From an uncultured Rhodospirillaceae bacterium (GTDB taxonomy: Bacteria > Pseudomonadota > Alphaproteobacteria > Rhodospirillales > Rhodospirillaceae): a stretch of DNA of 64,000 nucleotides. The translations under genes were made by a program, and so were the position numbers. Below, piece by piece: positions 38,292 through 48,127 of the stretch. The first letter of the stretch is position 1, and the number at the start of each line of letters is the position of its first letter. The notes under the pieces are model-generated. The model was not told the DNA's origin and did not search any database. It saw nothing but the letters and a program-made list of their open reading frames with translations. The stretch is from assembly GCA_943787205.1 (NCBI GenBank), contig CALSLN010000013.1:124001-188000 (forward strand), read 5' to 3'.

Positions 38292-38742
38292 CAGATCAAT
38301 CCATAGGTTTGGTTAATCAAAGTTACGAGAGAACTCTACTACGTCGTGTCATGGCTTTAGAAGAAAGGAATTCTCACCATGCCGTGACTCGGAGTTAACC
38401 CGTCCTATATTGCCACTCGTAGAGGGCACATAGTTGCATAGCGATGCTGGCTGGGGTCCTGAGTTTAAGTGGCGCTGTTTTGCAAGAAGCCCCCCAGTTA
38501 TTCGGGCTTTTGGCATCCTCAAGTGGAAGCAGGACTATGACGGGGTCGCTGTATTCACTCCTCATTGACGCTGCATGAACTGAATTTAGGAAGAAACCTC
38601 CGCCTTTGAGGAAAAATGCGGTGATCCTGATCATCGCGAGGTCACAAATAAACTCCGAGACATACCCTGTAAGTAAGTCGAAACGGCTGACCGGAGGGTT
38701 CAATCGGCTGGAGTGGAGGTTTGATGGGTTGTGCTTAGCGAC
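38292..38742. other. Region without a convincing gene, left of IS copy 3
   Basis: A 102-codon leftward frame (38395-38703) and a rightward frame entering the IS (from 38606) exist, but neither has a ribosome site or recognisable protein. It may be remnant sequence cut by the insertion. Confidence 0.45.
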
Positions 38743-38753
38743 TGACCTGCCCC

Positions 38754-39653
38754 CTATGAGTGGTCCAGTTGATCTGAGAGAGCCCGGACGTTTTCAAGGT
38801 ATTGCGGTTTGACGGTTTGAGGCAAGACCGTCTGTGGCGCGGGTGGTCTGTAGCCCAGAGAACTATGCGGTCTGAAGGTGTTGTAGTGGTGCCGCCAACT
38901 CTCGATCAGAACCTTGGCTTCCTTCAGAGTGAAGAAGATCTCGCTGTTCAGGCACTCATCCCTGAGCTTGCCGTTGAAGCTCTCGTTGTAGCCATTTTCC
39001 CAGGGTGAACCTGGCTCAATGTAGAGGGTCTTTACACCCATACGTTCAAGCCACTCCCTGACAGCAATGGCCGTAAACTCAGAACCGTTGTCAGAGCGGA
39101 TATGGTCCGGTGGCCCTCTCTCAGCAAACAACTCGGATAGACAATGCAGCACATCATCTGATCTGAGCCGCCGCTCCACCTGGATCGCCAGGCTCTCCCG
39201 CGTGTACTCGTCTATGACTGTCAGCATCTTGATTGCTCTCCCATCGTGGGTGCGGTCCTGAACAAAGTCATAGGACCAGACATGGTTCGGCCAACATGCT
39301 CTGAGACGGATACACGAACCGTCGTTCAGCCATAGCCGGCCTCTCTTTGGTTGTTTGCTGGGAACTCTCAGCCCCTCACGCCGCCAGATGCGCCACACAC
39401 GCTTCAGGTTCACATGCCAGCCTTCAGCACGAAGCAATGCGCCGATACGGCGATAGCCATAGCGGCCATACTCAGAGGCCAGGCGGATGATCGCCTGTGT
39501 TAGGGCATCTTCGTCATCCAGGACTATGGGCTGACGCCTCTGCGTGGAGCGATGTTGGCCAAGAACCCGGCAGGCACGCCGTTCTGAGACCCCGCAAGCC
39601 CCTTGAACATGTTCAACGGCAATACGGCGGCGTGCGGGGCTTAGTAGTTTCCC
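38754..39653 (-). CDS. IS3-family transposase OrfB, copy 3
   Basis: Same protein as in copy 1; slippery site at 39647-39653. Confidence 0.9.
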   Translation of the reverse strand, partial: GKLLSPARRRIAVEHVQGACGVSERRACRVLGQHRSTQRRQPIVLDDEDALTQAIIRLASEYGRYGYRRIGALLRAEGWHVNLKRVWRIWRREGLRVPSKQPKRGRLWLNDGSCIRLRACWPNHVWSYDFVQDRTHDGRAIKMLTVIDEYTRESLAIQVERRLRSDDVLHCLSELFAERGPPDHIRSDNGSEFTAIAVREWLERMGVKTLYIEPGSPWENGYNESFNGKLRDECLNSEIFFTLKEAKVLIESWRHHYNTFRPHSSLGYRPPAPQTVLPQTVKPQYLENVRALSDQLDHS

Positions 39654-39919
39654 GAGAGCGCCTCGTTTAGGATCATCTTATCCAGAGTGAGATCAGAGAC
39701 GGCCTTGCGAAGCCGAGCATTCTCCTTCTCCAGGTCCTTCAGGCGTTTAGCCTGATCAGACTTCAGACCGCCATACTCCTTGCGCCAGCGGTAATAGCTC
39801 TGTTCCGATATACCAAGGGACTTGCAGATCAATCCGATCTTCTCGCCCTGGGAAAGCCGCACCTCGGCCTCCCGGACCATACCTAGTATCTGTTCTGCTG
39901 TGTAACGTTTCCGGCTCAT
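39641..39919 (-). CDS. IS3-family OrfA, copy 3
   Basis: Identical 92-residue OrfA. Confidence 0.92.
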   Translation of the reverse strand: MSRKRYTAEQILGMVREAEVRLSQGEKIGLICKSLGISEQSYYRWRKEYGGLKSDQAKRLKDLEKENARLRKAVSDLTLDKMILNEALSGNY

Positions 39920-39994
39920 CGTCGTCCTCCTATCAAGGCTTAGATTAACCGGACTCTCTCAATTTGCATGGATCACTTTTTGGGAGGCAGGCCA

Positions 39995-40419
39995 ATACGG
40001 ATAAAGGTACAGTGTCTGCCAACGCGTTTACCGGAGAAACTGGGCACTCTTATGAAGACGGTTACTTACTGCAGTGGGAGCGTGCAGGTGACCGCGTGTT
40101 TGTTTCTCTCGACGAACGCGTTCGATACCGTAGGCCAAGTGACAATGCGCTTCGGCTCGACAATGCAGTCCTGCGGTATGAATCCAGTTGGGCTGAACTG
40201 AACAACCCTGACGTCACTGCCGCGATGACATCTACCAGCTGGCAGACAGCGATCAGCTGGTTTACCTGGCTCGATATGGAGGGCACACCCGGCATGCATA
40301 TGCAGGGAGGCAATGGTCACAAACTCATGAGCATGGATGAGTTGCCAAGTGATTTTGTGGACTTCGCCGAGGCAAAGTTTCCCTGCGCTGTTACCGATCC
40401 GATTACCTGGGACGACTGA
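39995..40419 (+). pseudogene. Hypothetical protein, N-terminus lost to IS copy 3
   Basis: The frame enters from the IS end (an ATG inside the IS at 39964 is fortuitous). Native residues start NTDKGTVSANAFTGETGHSY and include LQWERAGDRVFVSLDERVRY, SWQTAISWFTWLDMEGTPGM and a C-terminal EAKFPCAVTDPITWDD. It ends 21 bases before the DUF1838 gene and was probably its operon partner. Family not recognised. Confidence 0.6.
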
Positions 40420-40440
40420 GAATTTGGGTAGGAGTAAGCG

Positions 40441-41319
40441 ATGTTAACGCGACGACGTCTTATCGCGACCGCTGCGGCTTCAAGCTATGTCATGGGATCG
40501 TCAGTTCAAGCCCAACCGGCGAACTGGCCGTTTGACCTATCCAAACCCGAGGACAACGTAAAGGTGTTCGCCAAGGTCGCCGGCAGTCTCGATGACCGCA
40601 CCACATACCTACAGTACTATGGCGAAATATTTTCCGCCGTCCCCAACCAAGTTCAGACTCGTATCCTTCGCCTAAAGGGGATCGCCAAAAGCAGATGGCA
40701 GAACACAGGTGAAAGCACGTTTTTTCGGAGAAACTATGACTTCGGGTTGTTTTGTGATCCCGAAACAGATGAGATTCTAGAGACCTTTCAAAACCCATTC
40801 ACCTGCAAATCAAACGTCCCGCTGCATTATAAAAGTGGCCCGTTGGAGTCGACGGTGTCTCCGATCCGCTCGAACGGGCAGCCTTACGTTTTACCTTGGC
40901 GTATAACCGGTGATCAGTTGTCGCTCACGGAGACGTCTTATGGCGAACGGGAAAACTATTTGTCTCCTGACACATGGCCAAAAGCGTCAACGGGACCGCG
41001 GTTCTACTTTAATACCAGCTCGACTTACATTGCAGACATAGACGATGTTGCAAATCCGGAATTTATGTCTGTTAACGCGGACCATATTTGGACTTTTCTG
41101 ACGCCGTTTCCGGCTTGGATGCTTCTCGGAGATTTGCCGGGATTTGCGCTATGGCGTTGGGTGGCCCGTAAAATCATCGACTCCACCGAACTCGACCCTG
41201 TTATTGTCTCGGGGATAGAGCAGCGCGTCCCTAATTTCTTTGCAGATGAGCGGCCATGGAAAGAGCATTCCAATGGATGGATTCAATACATGAAGGAACG
41301 CCGCCCCGTTTCGCAGTAA
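40441..41319 (+). CDS. Tat-exported DUF1838 family protein
   Basis: A 292-residue protein with a twin-arginine leader (LTRRRLIATAAASS, cleavage near VQAQP). DUF1838 features: FDLSKPEDNVKVFAKVAGSL, YYGEIFSAVP, RNYDFGLFCDPETDEILETF, FYFNTSSTYIADIDDVANP and LLGDLPGFALWRWVARKI. The family has no settled function. It is 24 bases upstream of another Tat-exported protein, so the two are probably cotranscribed and both act in the periplasm. Confidence 0.82.
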   Translation: MLTRRRLIATAAASSYVMGSSVQAQPANWPFDLSKPEDNVKVFAKVAGSLDDRTTYLQYYGEIFSAVPNQVQTRILRLKGIAKSRWQNTGESTFFRRNYDFGLFCDPETDEILETFQNPFTCKSNVPLHYKSGPLESTVSPIRSNGQPYVLPWRITGDQLSLTETSYGERENYLSPDTWPKASTGPRFYFNTSSTYIADIDDVANPEFMSVNADHIWTFLTPFPAWMLLGDLPGFALWRWVARKIIDSTELDPVIVSGIEQRVPNFFADERPWKEHSNGWIQYMKERRPVSQ

Positions 41320-41343
41320 GCGCTTAATAAAAAGGACTGTCGC

Positions 41344-42576
41344 ATGATATCTTCAAGCAACGACTCAAACAAAAACTCTACGACACGCCGCAAGGCGTTG
41401 CTCGCTGGTGCGGGTTTGGCCGCTACTGGTGTTCTGAGTGGGCCTGAAAGTAAGCCAGCAGTGGCGCAGGACCCGGCCCCATTTTACCCGCCGGTAAAGC
41501 CGGGGATTGAACCCCAAGGAAAGAAAGTGGAGCCCTATACAGCGGCCTGTGTTCAGTCTGGCGCTGTTCCAACTTTTGATTCTAGTGGAAATGCGCTGCC
41601 TGACGCGTTGGCCGCAAACGTGGACCGTTTTAGGTCCTTGATTAAGCGTGGCGCAGATGAGTACGGCGCTCGTTTTATGTCATTCCCTGAATTTGGCCTG
41701 CAAATTCCGAGTACCGCGCTTAGTCCAGCGCAGTGGGTCCCTGGCGCGATCATGGCTGATGGCCCTGAGGTCGAGCGCATTGGTAAAGCGGCGCAAGACG
41801 CCAATGCTTTCGTTGCTTTTAATGCGATCGAGAAGATTGAAAAATTCCCGGGGCGTTATTTCTTGGCAGGCATGATTGTCGGGCCAAGTGGTGACCTCGT
41901 GCTTAATTACAGAAAAATGACCAGCGTGACGAGCAAGAGTCGCCCTGGCGACCTGCTCTCTGCCTGGTTGGACCACTTTGGCGAAGACAGTTTGTTTCCG
42001 ATTGTCGACACGGAAATTGGCCGGCTGGCCTGTGTTATTGCGGCAGATATGTATGTGCCCGAGGTGATGCGGGGCATGGTTCTGAATGGCGCGGAGGTTA
42101 TCTCAAACCCCACCGCAGGGGGGATGCTGCCAGACGACAACAATTTTGACATTCCCACCGTTACGACAATGGCGCGACGCGTCCGCGCGTATGAGAACAT
42201 TGCCTACGTATTGATGTCTAATCTCGGCCCAGTCGGTGCTGACCCGAAGCCGCCCTTTGGTCGTAGGCAACCGTCTCAAATTATCGATTTTAAGGGCAAC
42301 ATGTTGGCGGCGACACAAACCGGCGGTGAAGAGTTCGCAGTGGCGACGGTAGATATTGATGCTCTCCGGCGGGCGCGGACCTCACTGGGCAGTTTGAACA
42401 CGTTGGCAGCACTCCAGGTACCGCTCTACCGTCGGAACTATGAAGCTGCAAAGTTTGCTCCCGTAGATACACACGTAGATGCGCCACTATCCTCAACCGA
42501 AGAGCACAATGACATCATGCGTGAGACCATTAGTGAGTTGGTTGAGCGTGGCATTCTTATCCCGCCGGGTGTTTAA
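41344..42576 (+). CDS. Tat-exported nitrilase-fold protein with the catalytic Cys replaced by Ala
   Basis: A 410-residue protein with a twin-arginine leader (TTRRKALLAGAGLAATGV). The carbon-nitrogen hydrolase fold is clear: Glu116 in FMSFPEFGLQ, Lys191 in LVLNYRKMTS, and the nucleophile region RLACVIAADMYVPEVMRG. Aligned to the family pattern ICYDxxFPE, the Cys position is Ala233; a Cys lies three residues earlier (Cys230) but off register. The Glu-Lys-Cys triad is therefore incomplete, and amidase activity is doubtful. It could be a binding or scaffolding protein. The frame is intact, so this is not a visible indel effect. Confidence 0.8.
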   Translation: MISSSNDSNKNSTTRRKALLAGAGLAATGVLSGPESKPAVAQDPAPFYPPVKPGIEPQGKKVEPYTAACVQSGAVPTFDSSGNALPDALAANVDRFRSLIKRGADEYGARFMSFPEFGLQIPSTALSPAQWVPGAIMADGPEVERIGKAAQDANAFVAFNAIEKIEKFPGRYFLAGMIVGPSGDLVLNYRKMTSVTSKSRPGDLLSAWLDHFGEDSLFPIVDTEIGRLACVIAADMYVPEVMRGMVLNGAEVISNPTAGGMLPDDNNFDIPTVTTMARRVRAYENIAYVLMSNLGPVGADPKPPFGRRQPSQIIDFKGNMLAATQTGGEEFAVATVDIDALRRARTSLGSLNTLAALQVPLYRRNYEAAKFAPVDTHVDAPLSSTEEHNDIMRETISELVERGILIPPGV

Positions 42577-42747
42577 CAGGGGCAGAGTCTTTTCAACGAA
42601 GAATCTTGCTCCGGTACGATGCGCACTTATGGCGATTGAATTCTGCGTTCTGCTCAGCGCTGGAATGGTCGGTGAAGACATATATTCTTAAATTGCTGAA
42701 ATTATAAGAAAAATGGTCTGAAGGGGCCGCGTATTTTCCCTATTTAG

Positions 42748-42768
42748 AGAAAAAGCATCCCTTTTTCT
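42748..42768. promoter_or_regulatory. Inverted repeat upstream of the siroheme/sulfite operon
   Basis: AGAAAAAG (42748-42755), 5-base spacer, CTTTTTCT (42761-42768): a perfect 8-bp dyad ending 40 bases before the first start codon. It may be an operator for the operon below or a leader hairpin. Confidence 0.4.
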
Positions 42769-42808
42769 GACCCAAGACAATAGATCACGCATATCGAAAT
42801 AGAATCGA

Positions 42809-43672
42809 GTGCGCGCCATGAACGCTATAAATACGCCAAGGTCGGACGTTGTTCCAACGAGCAAGGGTGCCGGCTCAATTGGCGCAGTCTCATTGGTCGG
42901 AGCTGGCCCGGGAGCTGCCGACTTGTTGACCATCCGGGCCGCTAAGGCATTGGAAAGCGCTGACGTCGTTTACTACGATAGTCTGGTTGACGCGTCCGTG
43001 TTGGCGCATATAAGCCCTAAGGCCCGAAGAATTTTTGTTGGTAAGCGCAAAGGGTTTAGCGCGATGCCTCAACAAGACATTCAAGACAGAATGCGCGATG
43101 ACGCGCTGGCCGGGCATCAGGTTGTCCGTCTCAAAGGAGGGGATCCCTTCATATTTGGTCGTGGCGGTGAAGAGCTTGCAGATCTGCGCGCCTCTGGCAT
43201 CTCAGTAAAGGTTGTTCCAGGGGTAACATCGGCGATCGCCGCCGCCGCCGAGACCGGCATTCCGTTAACTCATCGCGATGTTGCTACGTCCGTGACGTTT
43301 GTCACCGGGCATACACTGGATGGCTCAATTCCGGAGCTAGATGGGCTTGTATCGTCAAAGCGGACTCTGGTTATTTACATGGGTGTTTCCAACGCTGGAA
43401 CTATTGTTAAGCAGTTGCTTGGTGCTGGTGTTCCTGACTCGACACCAGTCGCGGTAATTGAGCGGGCGACGTTGCCTGACCAAAGGCTTATTGAGGCTAC
43501 TCTCAAGACTCTTACCGAAGATTTGGGTATAAACGATGTCGTCACGCCAGCGTTATTGGTCATTGGTGATGTCGCAGCTCTAGGCGTTCTGGGTGCCGAG
43601 CCCACCCCTCCTGTTCACACTAACCCTGAACTTAGCGAGCCGTTCGCGTGGGTTCATCACCCAATGGGGTAG
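42809..43672 (+). CDS. cobA: Uroporphyrinogen-III C-methyltransferase (SUMT)
   Basis: A 287-residue enzyme that methylates uroporphyrinogen III twice to precorrin-2. SUMT motifs: VSLVGAGPGAADLLTIRAAK, YYDSLVDASVL, RLKGGDPFIFGRGGEE, VPGVTSAIAAAAETGIPLTH and YMGVSNAGTIV. A second ATG at 42818 is possible. First gene of the operon, 3 bases from DUF2849. Product feeds the precorrin-2 dehydrogenase at the far end (50711). Confidence 0.92.
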   Translation: MRAMNAINTPRSDVVPTSKGAGSIGAVSLVGAGPGAADLLTIRAAKALESADVVYYDSLVDASVLAHISPKARRIFVGKRKGFSAMPQQDIQDRMRDDALAGHQVVRLKGGDPFIFGRGGEELADLRASGISVKVVPGVTSAIAAAAETGIPLTHRDVATSVTFVTGHTLDGSIPELDGLVSSKRTLVIYMGVSNAGTIVKQLLGAGVPDSTPVAVIERATLPDQRLIEATLKTLTEDLGINDVVTPALLVIGDVAALGVLGAEPTPPVHTNPELSEPFAWVHHPMG

Positions 43673-43675
43673 GTC

Positions 43676-43972
43676 ATGTCTTTTGTGCTCTCCGCAAACC
43701 GTCTCGATGACGGGTCTGTTGTTTACTTCACCGATGACGAGCAATGGTCCAGCCAAGTTGATGACGCCAAAATTGTTTCTGGTGATGAGCTTGATGAAGC
43801 CCTTCGTATCAGCCGGCGCGCTGAAGAACGAAACATCGTTGTCGGATGCTATGAGGTCGAAGTTGACTCAACCGAGGGCAAACGGCCGGTCAGGTTGAGA
43901 GAGCGCATCCGCAGCTATGGCCCAACGGTCGGTGACCATCAATCACGGCCCGTTGGCGGCCCAGAAGGTTAA
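43676..43972 (+). CDS. DUF2849 protein
   Basis: A 98-residue protein (LSANRLDDGSVVYFTDD, DEALRISRRAEERNIVVGCY, RPVRLRERIRSYGPTVG). DUF2849 is usually encoded between cobA/cysG and cysI in alphaproteobacteria, as here, and is thought to assist sulfite reductase; its exact role is not known. Confidence 0.85.
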   Translation: MSFVLSANRLDDGSVVYFTDDEQWSSQVDDAKIVSGDELDEALRISRRAEERNIVVGCYEVEVDSTEGKRPVRLRERIRSYGPTVGDHQSRPVGGPEG

Positions 43973-43978
43973 TTCTAC

Positions 43979-45622
43979 ATGTATGTTTATGATACTCTCG
44001 ATAAGTCACTCCTTAATCAGCGCGTTGCGGAATTCCGTGATCAGGTTCGGCGTAGACTCGCTGGCGAGTTAACGGAAGATCAGTTCAAGCCGTTGCGGCT
44101 GATGAACGGTCTGTATCTCCAATTGCATGCATACATGTTGAGGGTGGCTATACCTTACGGCGCCCTGTCATCAGATCAAATGCGCAAGCTTGCGTATATC
44201 GCGGAAACATATGATCGCGGGTACGGTCATTTCACCACGCGACAAAATATACAATACAATTGGATCGAGCTGAGTACGGCACCTGATCTTTTGTTCGACT
44301 TATCTGAGATTGATCTTCACGCCATTCAAACCAGCGGAAACTGCATCAGGAATGTCACTGCTGACCCTTATGCAGGAGCCGCCGCCGATGAACTTGATGA
44401 CCCGCGGGTATGGTCAGAGATAATCCGTCAGTGGTCTACGTTTCATCCAGAGTTCTCGTATCTACCGCGTAAGTTTAAGATTGCAGTGACCGGGTCTGAT
44501 GCGGATAGAGCCGCGATCAAATTTCATGATATTGGCCTTAAGATTATTCGCAGTGATGCTGGAGAGCTTGGCTTCGCAGTTTATGTTGGTGGCGGGCAAG
44601 GCCGAACACCGATCGTTGCACCACTCATAAACTCGTTTTTGCCAGCTAAAGATCTGCTGCGTTATCTCGACGCCGTCTTGCGCATCTATAACCTCCATGG
44701 GCGCCGGGATAACATCTACAAGGCGCGTATAAAAATATTAGTGAAGAGCTTAGGAGTGGACTCGTTCGCCTCGCAGGTGGACACGGAGTTTGCTCGGCTC
44801 GACCCTGCACTTTTTGTGATCGAAGACGGTGAGCTTAGTCGCATTCGCGACATGTTTGCTGTGTCTTACTCGCGAGCCGAGGGTGATGACGAGGCTCGTC
44901 TTGAAGAATCCCCCGAGATGCGACGTTGGTCGGACTCTAATACGCATGCCCATAAAACACCTGGGTATGCGATCGCCACGATCTCTCTAAAGCCAATTGG
45001 TGGCGTCCCCGGTGATGCGACCGCAGAACAGATGTATGCGATTGCGGATTTGGCCGACCGGTTTAGCTTTGGCGAGGTGCGCGTAACCTATACGCAGAAC
45101 TTGGTCTTGCCCCATGTGCGTCAAGCCGACCTCTTCGTATTGTGGAGTGAGTTAGAACGTCTGGGTCTTGCTACGCCGAACATTGGCCTGGCCACGGATA
45201 TCATTGCGTGCCCTGGATTGGACTATTGTTCCCTTGCCAATGCGCGGTCTATTCCCATCTCACAGCGTATCAGTGAGCGTTTTTCTGATCTCGAAAGTCA
45301 GCATGATATCGGACCGCTTGATATTCGGATTTCTGGATGTATCAACGCCTGTGGACACCACCATGCCGGTCATATTGGAATTCTCGGTGTAGATAAAAAG
45401 GGTGAGGAGCGATACCAGCTGACCCTTGGTGGTCAAGGTAATGGTGAGTCTGCGGTTGGAAAAATCGTCGGGCCCGGCTTTGATGAAGACGGAATCGTTG
45501 ACGCGGTTGAGAACGTCATTTCGACGTACTTGAACGTAAGAAGCGCCGGTGAACCGTTTTCTGAGACTCTAGAACGGACGGGGCACGCTCCGTTTAAGGA
45601 GCGACTCTATGACCGTAATTAA
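43979..45622 (+). CDS. cysI: Siroheme-dependent sulfite reductase (nitrite/sulfite reductase family)
   Basis: A 547-residue enzyme reducing sulfite to sulfide. It has two ferredoxin-like half domains (RVAIPYGALSSDQMRKLAYI, HFTTRQNIQYNWIEL) and the 4Fe-4S/siroheme Cys set: Cys411 and Cys417 in CPGLDYC, and Cys454 and Cys458 in GCINACGHHH. The form without a separate flavoprotein gene nearby suggests ferredoxin as electron donor. Its end overlaps DUF934 by 14 bases. Confidence 0.92.
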   Translation: MYVYDTLDKSLLNQRVAEFRDQVRRRLAGELTEDQFKPLRLMNGLYLQLHAYMLRVAIPYGALSSDQMRKLAYIAETYDRGYGHFTTRQNIQYNWIELSTAPDLLFDLSEIDLHAIQTSGNCIRNVTADPYAGAAADELDDPRVWSEIIRQWSTFHPEFSYLPRKFKIAVTGSDADRAAIKFHDIGLKIIRSDAGELGFAVYVGGGQGRTPIVAPLINSFLPAKDLLRYLDAVLRIYNLHGRRDNIYKARIKILVKSLGVDSFASQVDTEFARLDPALFVIEDGELSRIRDMFAVSYSRAEGDDEARLEESPEMRRWSDSNTHAHKTPGYAIATISLKPIGGVPGDATAEQMYAIADLADRFSFGEVRVTYTQNLVLPHVRQADLFVLWSELERLGLATPNIGLATDIIACPGLDYCSLANARSIPISQRISERFSDLESQHDIGPLDIRISGCINACGHHHAGHIGILGVDKKGEERYQLTLGGQGNGESAVGKIVGPGFDEDGIVDAVENVISTYLNVRSAGEPFSETLERTGHAPFKERLYDRN

Positions 45623-46127
45623 CATCCGAGGCGAGGCCATTGATCAAACTTGGCGTGATGTTGATGGTGCTGGGGAAACGGATTCTCTAGATTCAGCAGT
45701 GCTCTCTTTGACCAGTTTGAAAGAGCATATTGAAGCGCTGGATCAGAAGTCTCTGTCTCGTATTGGTGCTCGCCTGACTATTGATGACAATATTAAAGAG
45801 GTCGCGGACTCTGCAAAGCATCTCGGCCTGATCGAGCTTGTTTTTTCTCATTTCAAAGATGGCCGGCCTTTTTCCACAGCCGTGATGCTTCGACGCGACT
45901 ACGGCTTTAAAGGTGAGTTGCGCGCATCTGGTGATATCTTGCCGGACCAAGCATTGTTCCTTATTCGCTGCGGATTTTCAACGATTGCCGTACCGCAACA
46001 GTTTTCGGTAGAGCAATTTAGAGCGGCGCTATCTGCTTACTCCGTAGCGTATCAAGCTGGCAGTGATGACCAATTGGAGTTGGTTAGCGATCTACGTCGC
46101 TCCGCAGTAGAAGTGGCTGCGGAATGA
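45609..46127 (+). CDS. DUF934 family protein
   Basis: A 172-residue protein with the DUF934 features (ALDQKSLSRIGARLTIDDNI, HFKDGRPFSTAVMLRRDYGF, GELRASGDILPDQALFLIRC). The family is linked to sulfite reductase operons and may help electron transfer or assembly. It overlaps cysI by 14 bases and cysH by 4. Confidence 0.85.
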   Translation: MTVINIRGEAIDQTWRDVDGAGETDSLDSAVLSLTSLKEHIEALDQKSLSRIGARLTIDDNIKEVADSAKHLGLIELVFSHFKDGRPFSTAVMLRRDYGFKGELRASGDILPDQALFLIRCGFSTIAVPQQFSVEQFRAALSAYSVAYQAGSDDQLELVSDLRRSAVEVAAE

Positions 46128-46822
46128 TCGAGATATCTCGGCATAGCGCCCGTTTTCGTCTCGACGGACTGTTAGGCGCGGACATGATTTCTCATGCGCT
46201 GGATAGCTATCGCGATCGTTTGGCGCTGGTCTCATCGTTTGGCGCCGAGTCAGCGGTGTTGCTGCATATGGCGGCTCAAGTGAGCAAAGACATCCCGGTG
46301 ATCTTTCTTGATACGGGCAAGCTTTTTGCTATGACCCATGACTATCAGGCTGATCTTGCGTCTCACCTTGGCCTAAACAACATTCGTACGATTCATCCTG
46401 AGACAGAAGACATTAAGGCTGAAGACCGCTCTGGTGCGTTATGGCGCGAAGACCCAGACAGATGCTGCACGATCCGCAAGACTTGGCCATTGAATCGCGC
46501 TCTCAAAGGGTTCGATGCATGGATTACCGGGCGTAAGAAATTTCAAAGCACTGATCGAAAACAGGCGTCAGGTGCTCAAATTCAAGATGGCCGTCTTGTT
46601 CTTAGCCCGCTGTTGAACTGGCAAAAGTCCGAACTTTCTGCGTACTTCGAGACACATGATTTACCCCCGCACCCTTTGGTAAGGGAGGGTTATCCCTCTA
46701 TTGGCTGTTTTACGTGCACGATGCCGGTTGAGGCCGGCGAAGACCAACGTGCAGGCCGCTGGCAGGGGAAGGCGAAAACTGAATGTGGTATTCATCGCCC
46801 ATCTTTGACGTCCGCGGCGTAG
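46124..46822 (+). CDS. cysH: Adenylyl-sulfate (APS) reductase, 4Fe-4S type
   Basis: A 232-residue PAPS/APS reductase: SSFGAESAVLLHMA P-loop-like motif, VIFLDTGKLFAMT, RTIHPETED. Paired Cys114-Cys115 and Cys195-Cys198 mark the 4Fe-4S APS-reducing branch. The catalytic Cys221 is in KTECGIH. It makes sulfite for CysI, encoded two genes upstream. Confidence 0.9.
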   Translation: MIEISRHSARFRLDGLLGADMISHALDSYRDRLALVSSFGAESAVLLHMAAQVSKDIPVIFLDTGKLFAMTHDYQADLASHLGLNNIRTIHPETEDIKAEDRSGALWREDPDRCCTIRKTWPLNRALKGFDAWITGRKKFQSTDRKQASGAQIQDGRLVLSPLLNWQKSELSAYFETHDLPPHPLVREGYPSIGCFTCTMPVEAGEDQRAGRWQGKAKTECGIHRPSLTSAA

Positions 46823-46831
46823 AGGTGTCGT

Positions 46832-48127
46832 GTGACTAGTTCATTTAAATCATCACCGTTGGTGCTTCAGAAGTTTGGCCCCGCCCAATCAAAGGTGAGC
46901 TTTAACTATGATGCTGCGTTCGATCAGGAATTAACGGCGCTGAAGGATGCGGGGTTTTACCGTCATTTTGCAAGGCTAGAAGGATTGCCAGGCGCATTCC
47001 CAAAGGCCCTCCTTCACGAGCAAAGTCGGGTAAAGGAAGTGACTGTATGGTGTTCCAATGATTACCTGGGAATGGGGCAGCATCCGGTTGTAGAGGCCGC
47101 GCTGCATGACGCGGCCACGCGTTTCGGTGCTGGTGCCGGTGGGACACGCAATATCGCCGGCACTCATAACGTTCACGCCCAACTAGAAGAAGAGATCGCG
47201 TCACTGCATGGCAAAGAGTCCGCGCTTCTATTCACGTCCGGCTATGTTGCCAATGAAGCGGCGATAAGCACGCTGGCGTCACGGTTGCCGAACGCCGTGC
47301 TTTTATCTGACGAAATGAATCACGCATCCATGATCGCCGGAATTCGGCATAGTAAAGCGGAAAAGAAAATCTTCCGTCACAATGATGTGCAGCACCTTGA
47401 GCAACTTCTAGCCAGCGTGGACCCTGCGAGACCTAAGATCATTGTTTGTGAGTCTGTGTATTCGATGGACGGCACGGTCGCGCCTCTCGCTGCTATTGCG
47501 ACATTGGCGAAGCAACACAATGCGCTGACCTATGTCGACGAAGTCCATGCCGTAGGTCTCTATGGAGAAGACGGGGCGGGGGTCGCTGCGGCAACGGGCA
47601 CAGCAAAGGATATCGACTACATTCAAGGGACGTTGGCTAAGGCATTTGGTGTCATGGGTGGCTATGTTGCTGGTTCTCGTCGGGCGATTGATTATATCCG
47701 GAGTTTTGCCTCCGGATTTATATTCACGACGGCTTTGTCTCCTGTTCTCGCTAACGCGGCTTTAGAGTCTATACGGCACGTCCGTCAGTCTGCTGTCCTG
47801 CGTGAGCAGCACCAGCGGCAAGTCCTACGTTTGAAAGAGGCCCTACGGTCGCGGTGCATTCCGTTTCGCGATGAACCCTCACATATCGTTCCAACGATAA
47901 TCGGCGATCCGTTTGTGACCCGGGAGGTGGCGCGGTTACTGCTCGACGAATACCGTATCTATATCCAGCCAATTTTCGCTCCGACCGTTGAGCCGGGAAC
48001 AGAACGCCTGCGCCTAACACCAACGCCACTTCATACAGATGCCATGATCGATGAGTTAGCCAGTGCTTTGTCAGACGTTCTATCTCGTGCGTGGCGATCA
48101 AGGGAGATGTCTTGTGCAGTGGCCTAG
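46832..48127 (+). CDS. hemA: 5-aminolevulinate synthase
   Basis: A 431-residue PLP enzyme joining glycine and succinyl-CoA. Start is GTG 46832. Motifs: WCSNDYLGMGQHPVV, GAGAGGTRNIAGTHNVH, HASMIAGIRHSKAEKK, VCESVYSMDGTVAPL, TYVDEVHAVGLYG and the PLP-Lys segment GTLAKAFGVMGGY. It is 9 bases downstream of cysH. The C4 pathway enzyme is a mark of alphaproteobacteria; a housekeeping copy may exist elsewhere. Confidence 0.93.
   Translation: MTSSFKSSPLVLQKFGPAQSKVSFNYDAAFDQELTALKDAGFYRHFARLEGLPGAFPKALLHEQSRVKEVTVWCSNDYLGMGQHPVVEAALHDAATRFGAGAGGTRNIAGTHNVHAQLEEEIASLHGKESALLFTSGYVANEAAISTLASRLPNAVLLSDEMNHASMIAGIRHSKAEKKIFRHNDVQHLEQLLASVDPARPKIIVCESVYSMDGTVAPLAAIATLAKQHNALTYVDEVHAVGLYGEDGAGVAAATGTAKDIDYIQGTLAKAFGVMGGYVAGSRRAIDYIRSFASGFIFTTALSPVLANAALESIRHVRQSAVLREQHQRQVLRLKEALRSRCIPFRDEPSHIVPTIIGDPFVTREVARLLLDEYRIYIQPIFAPTVEPGTERLRLTPTPLHTDAMIDELASALSDVLSRAWRSREMSCAVA

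Larger units (their letters stand above)
38743..39994 (-). mobile_element. IS3-family insertion sequence, copy 3
   Basis: Identical 1252-bp copy. Left flank CGAC and right flank ATAC do not match. Its right end cuts a protein-coding gene that continues to 40419. Confidence 0.93.

Noticed and set aside
38395-38703. A 102-codon leftward frame left of IS copy 3
   Set aside because: No ribosome site, no recognisable domain, and irregular composition; kept only as an unassigned region.
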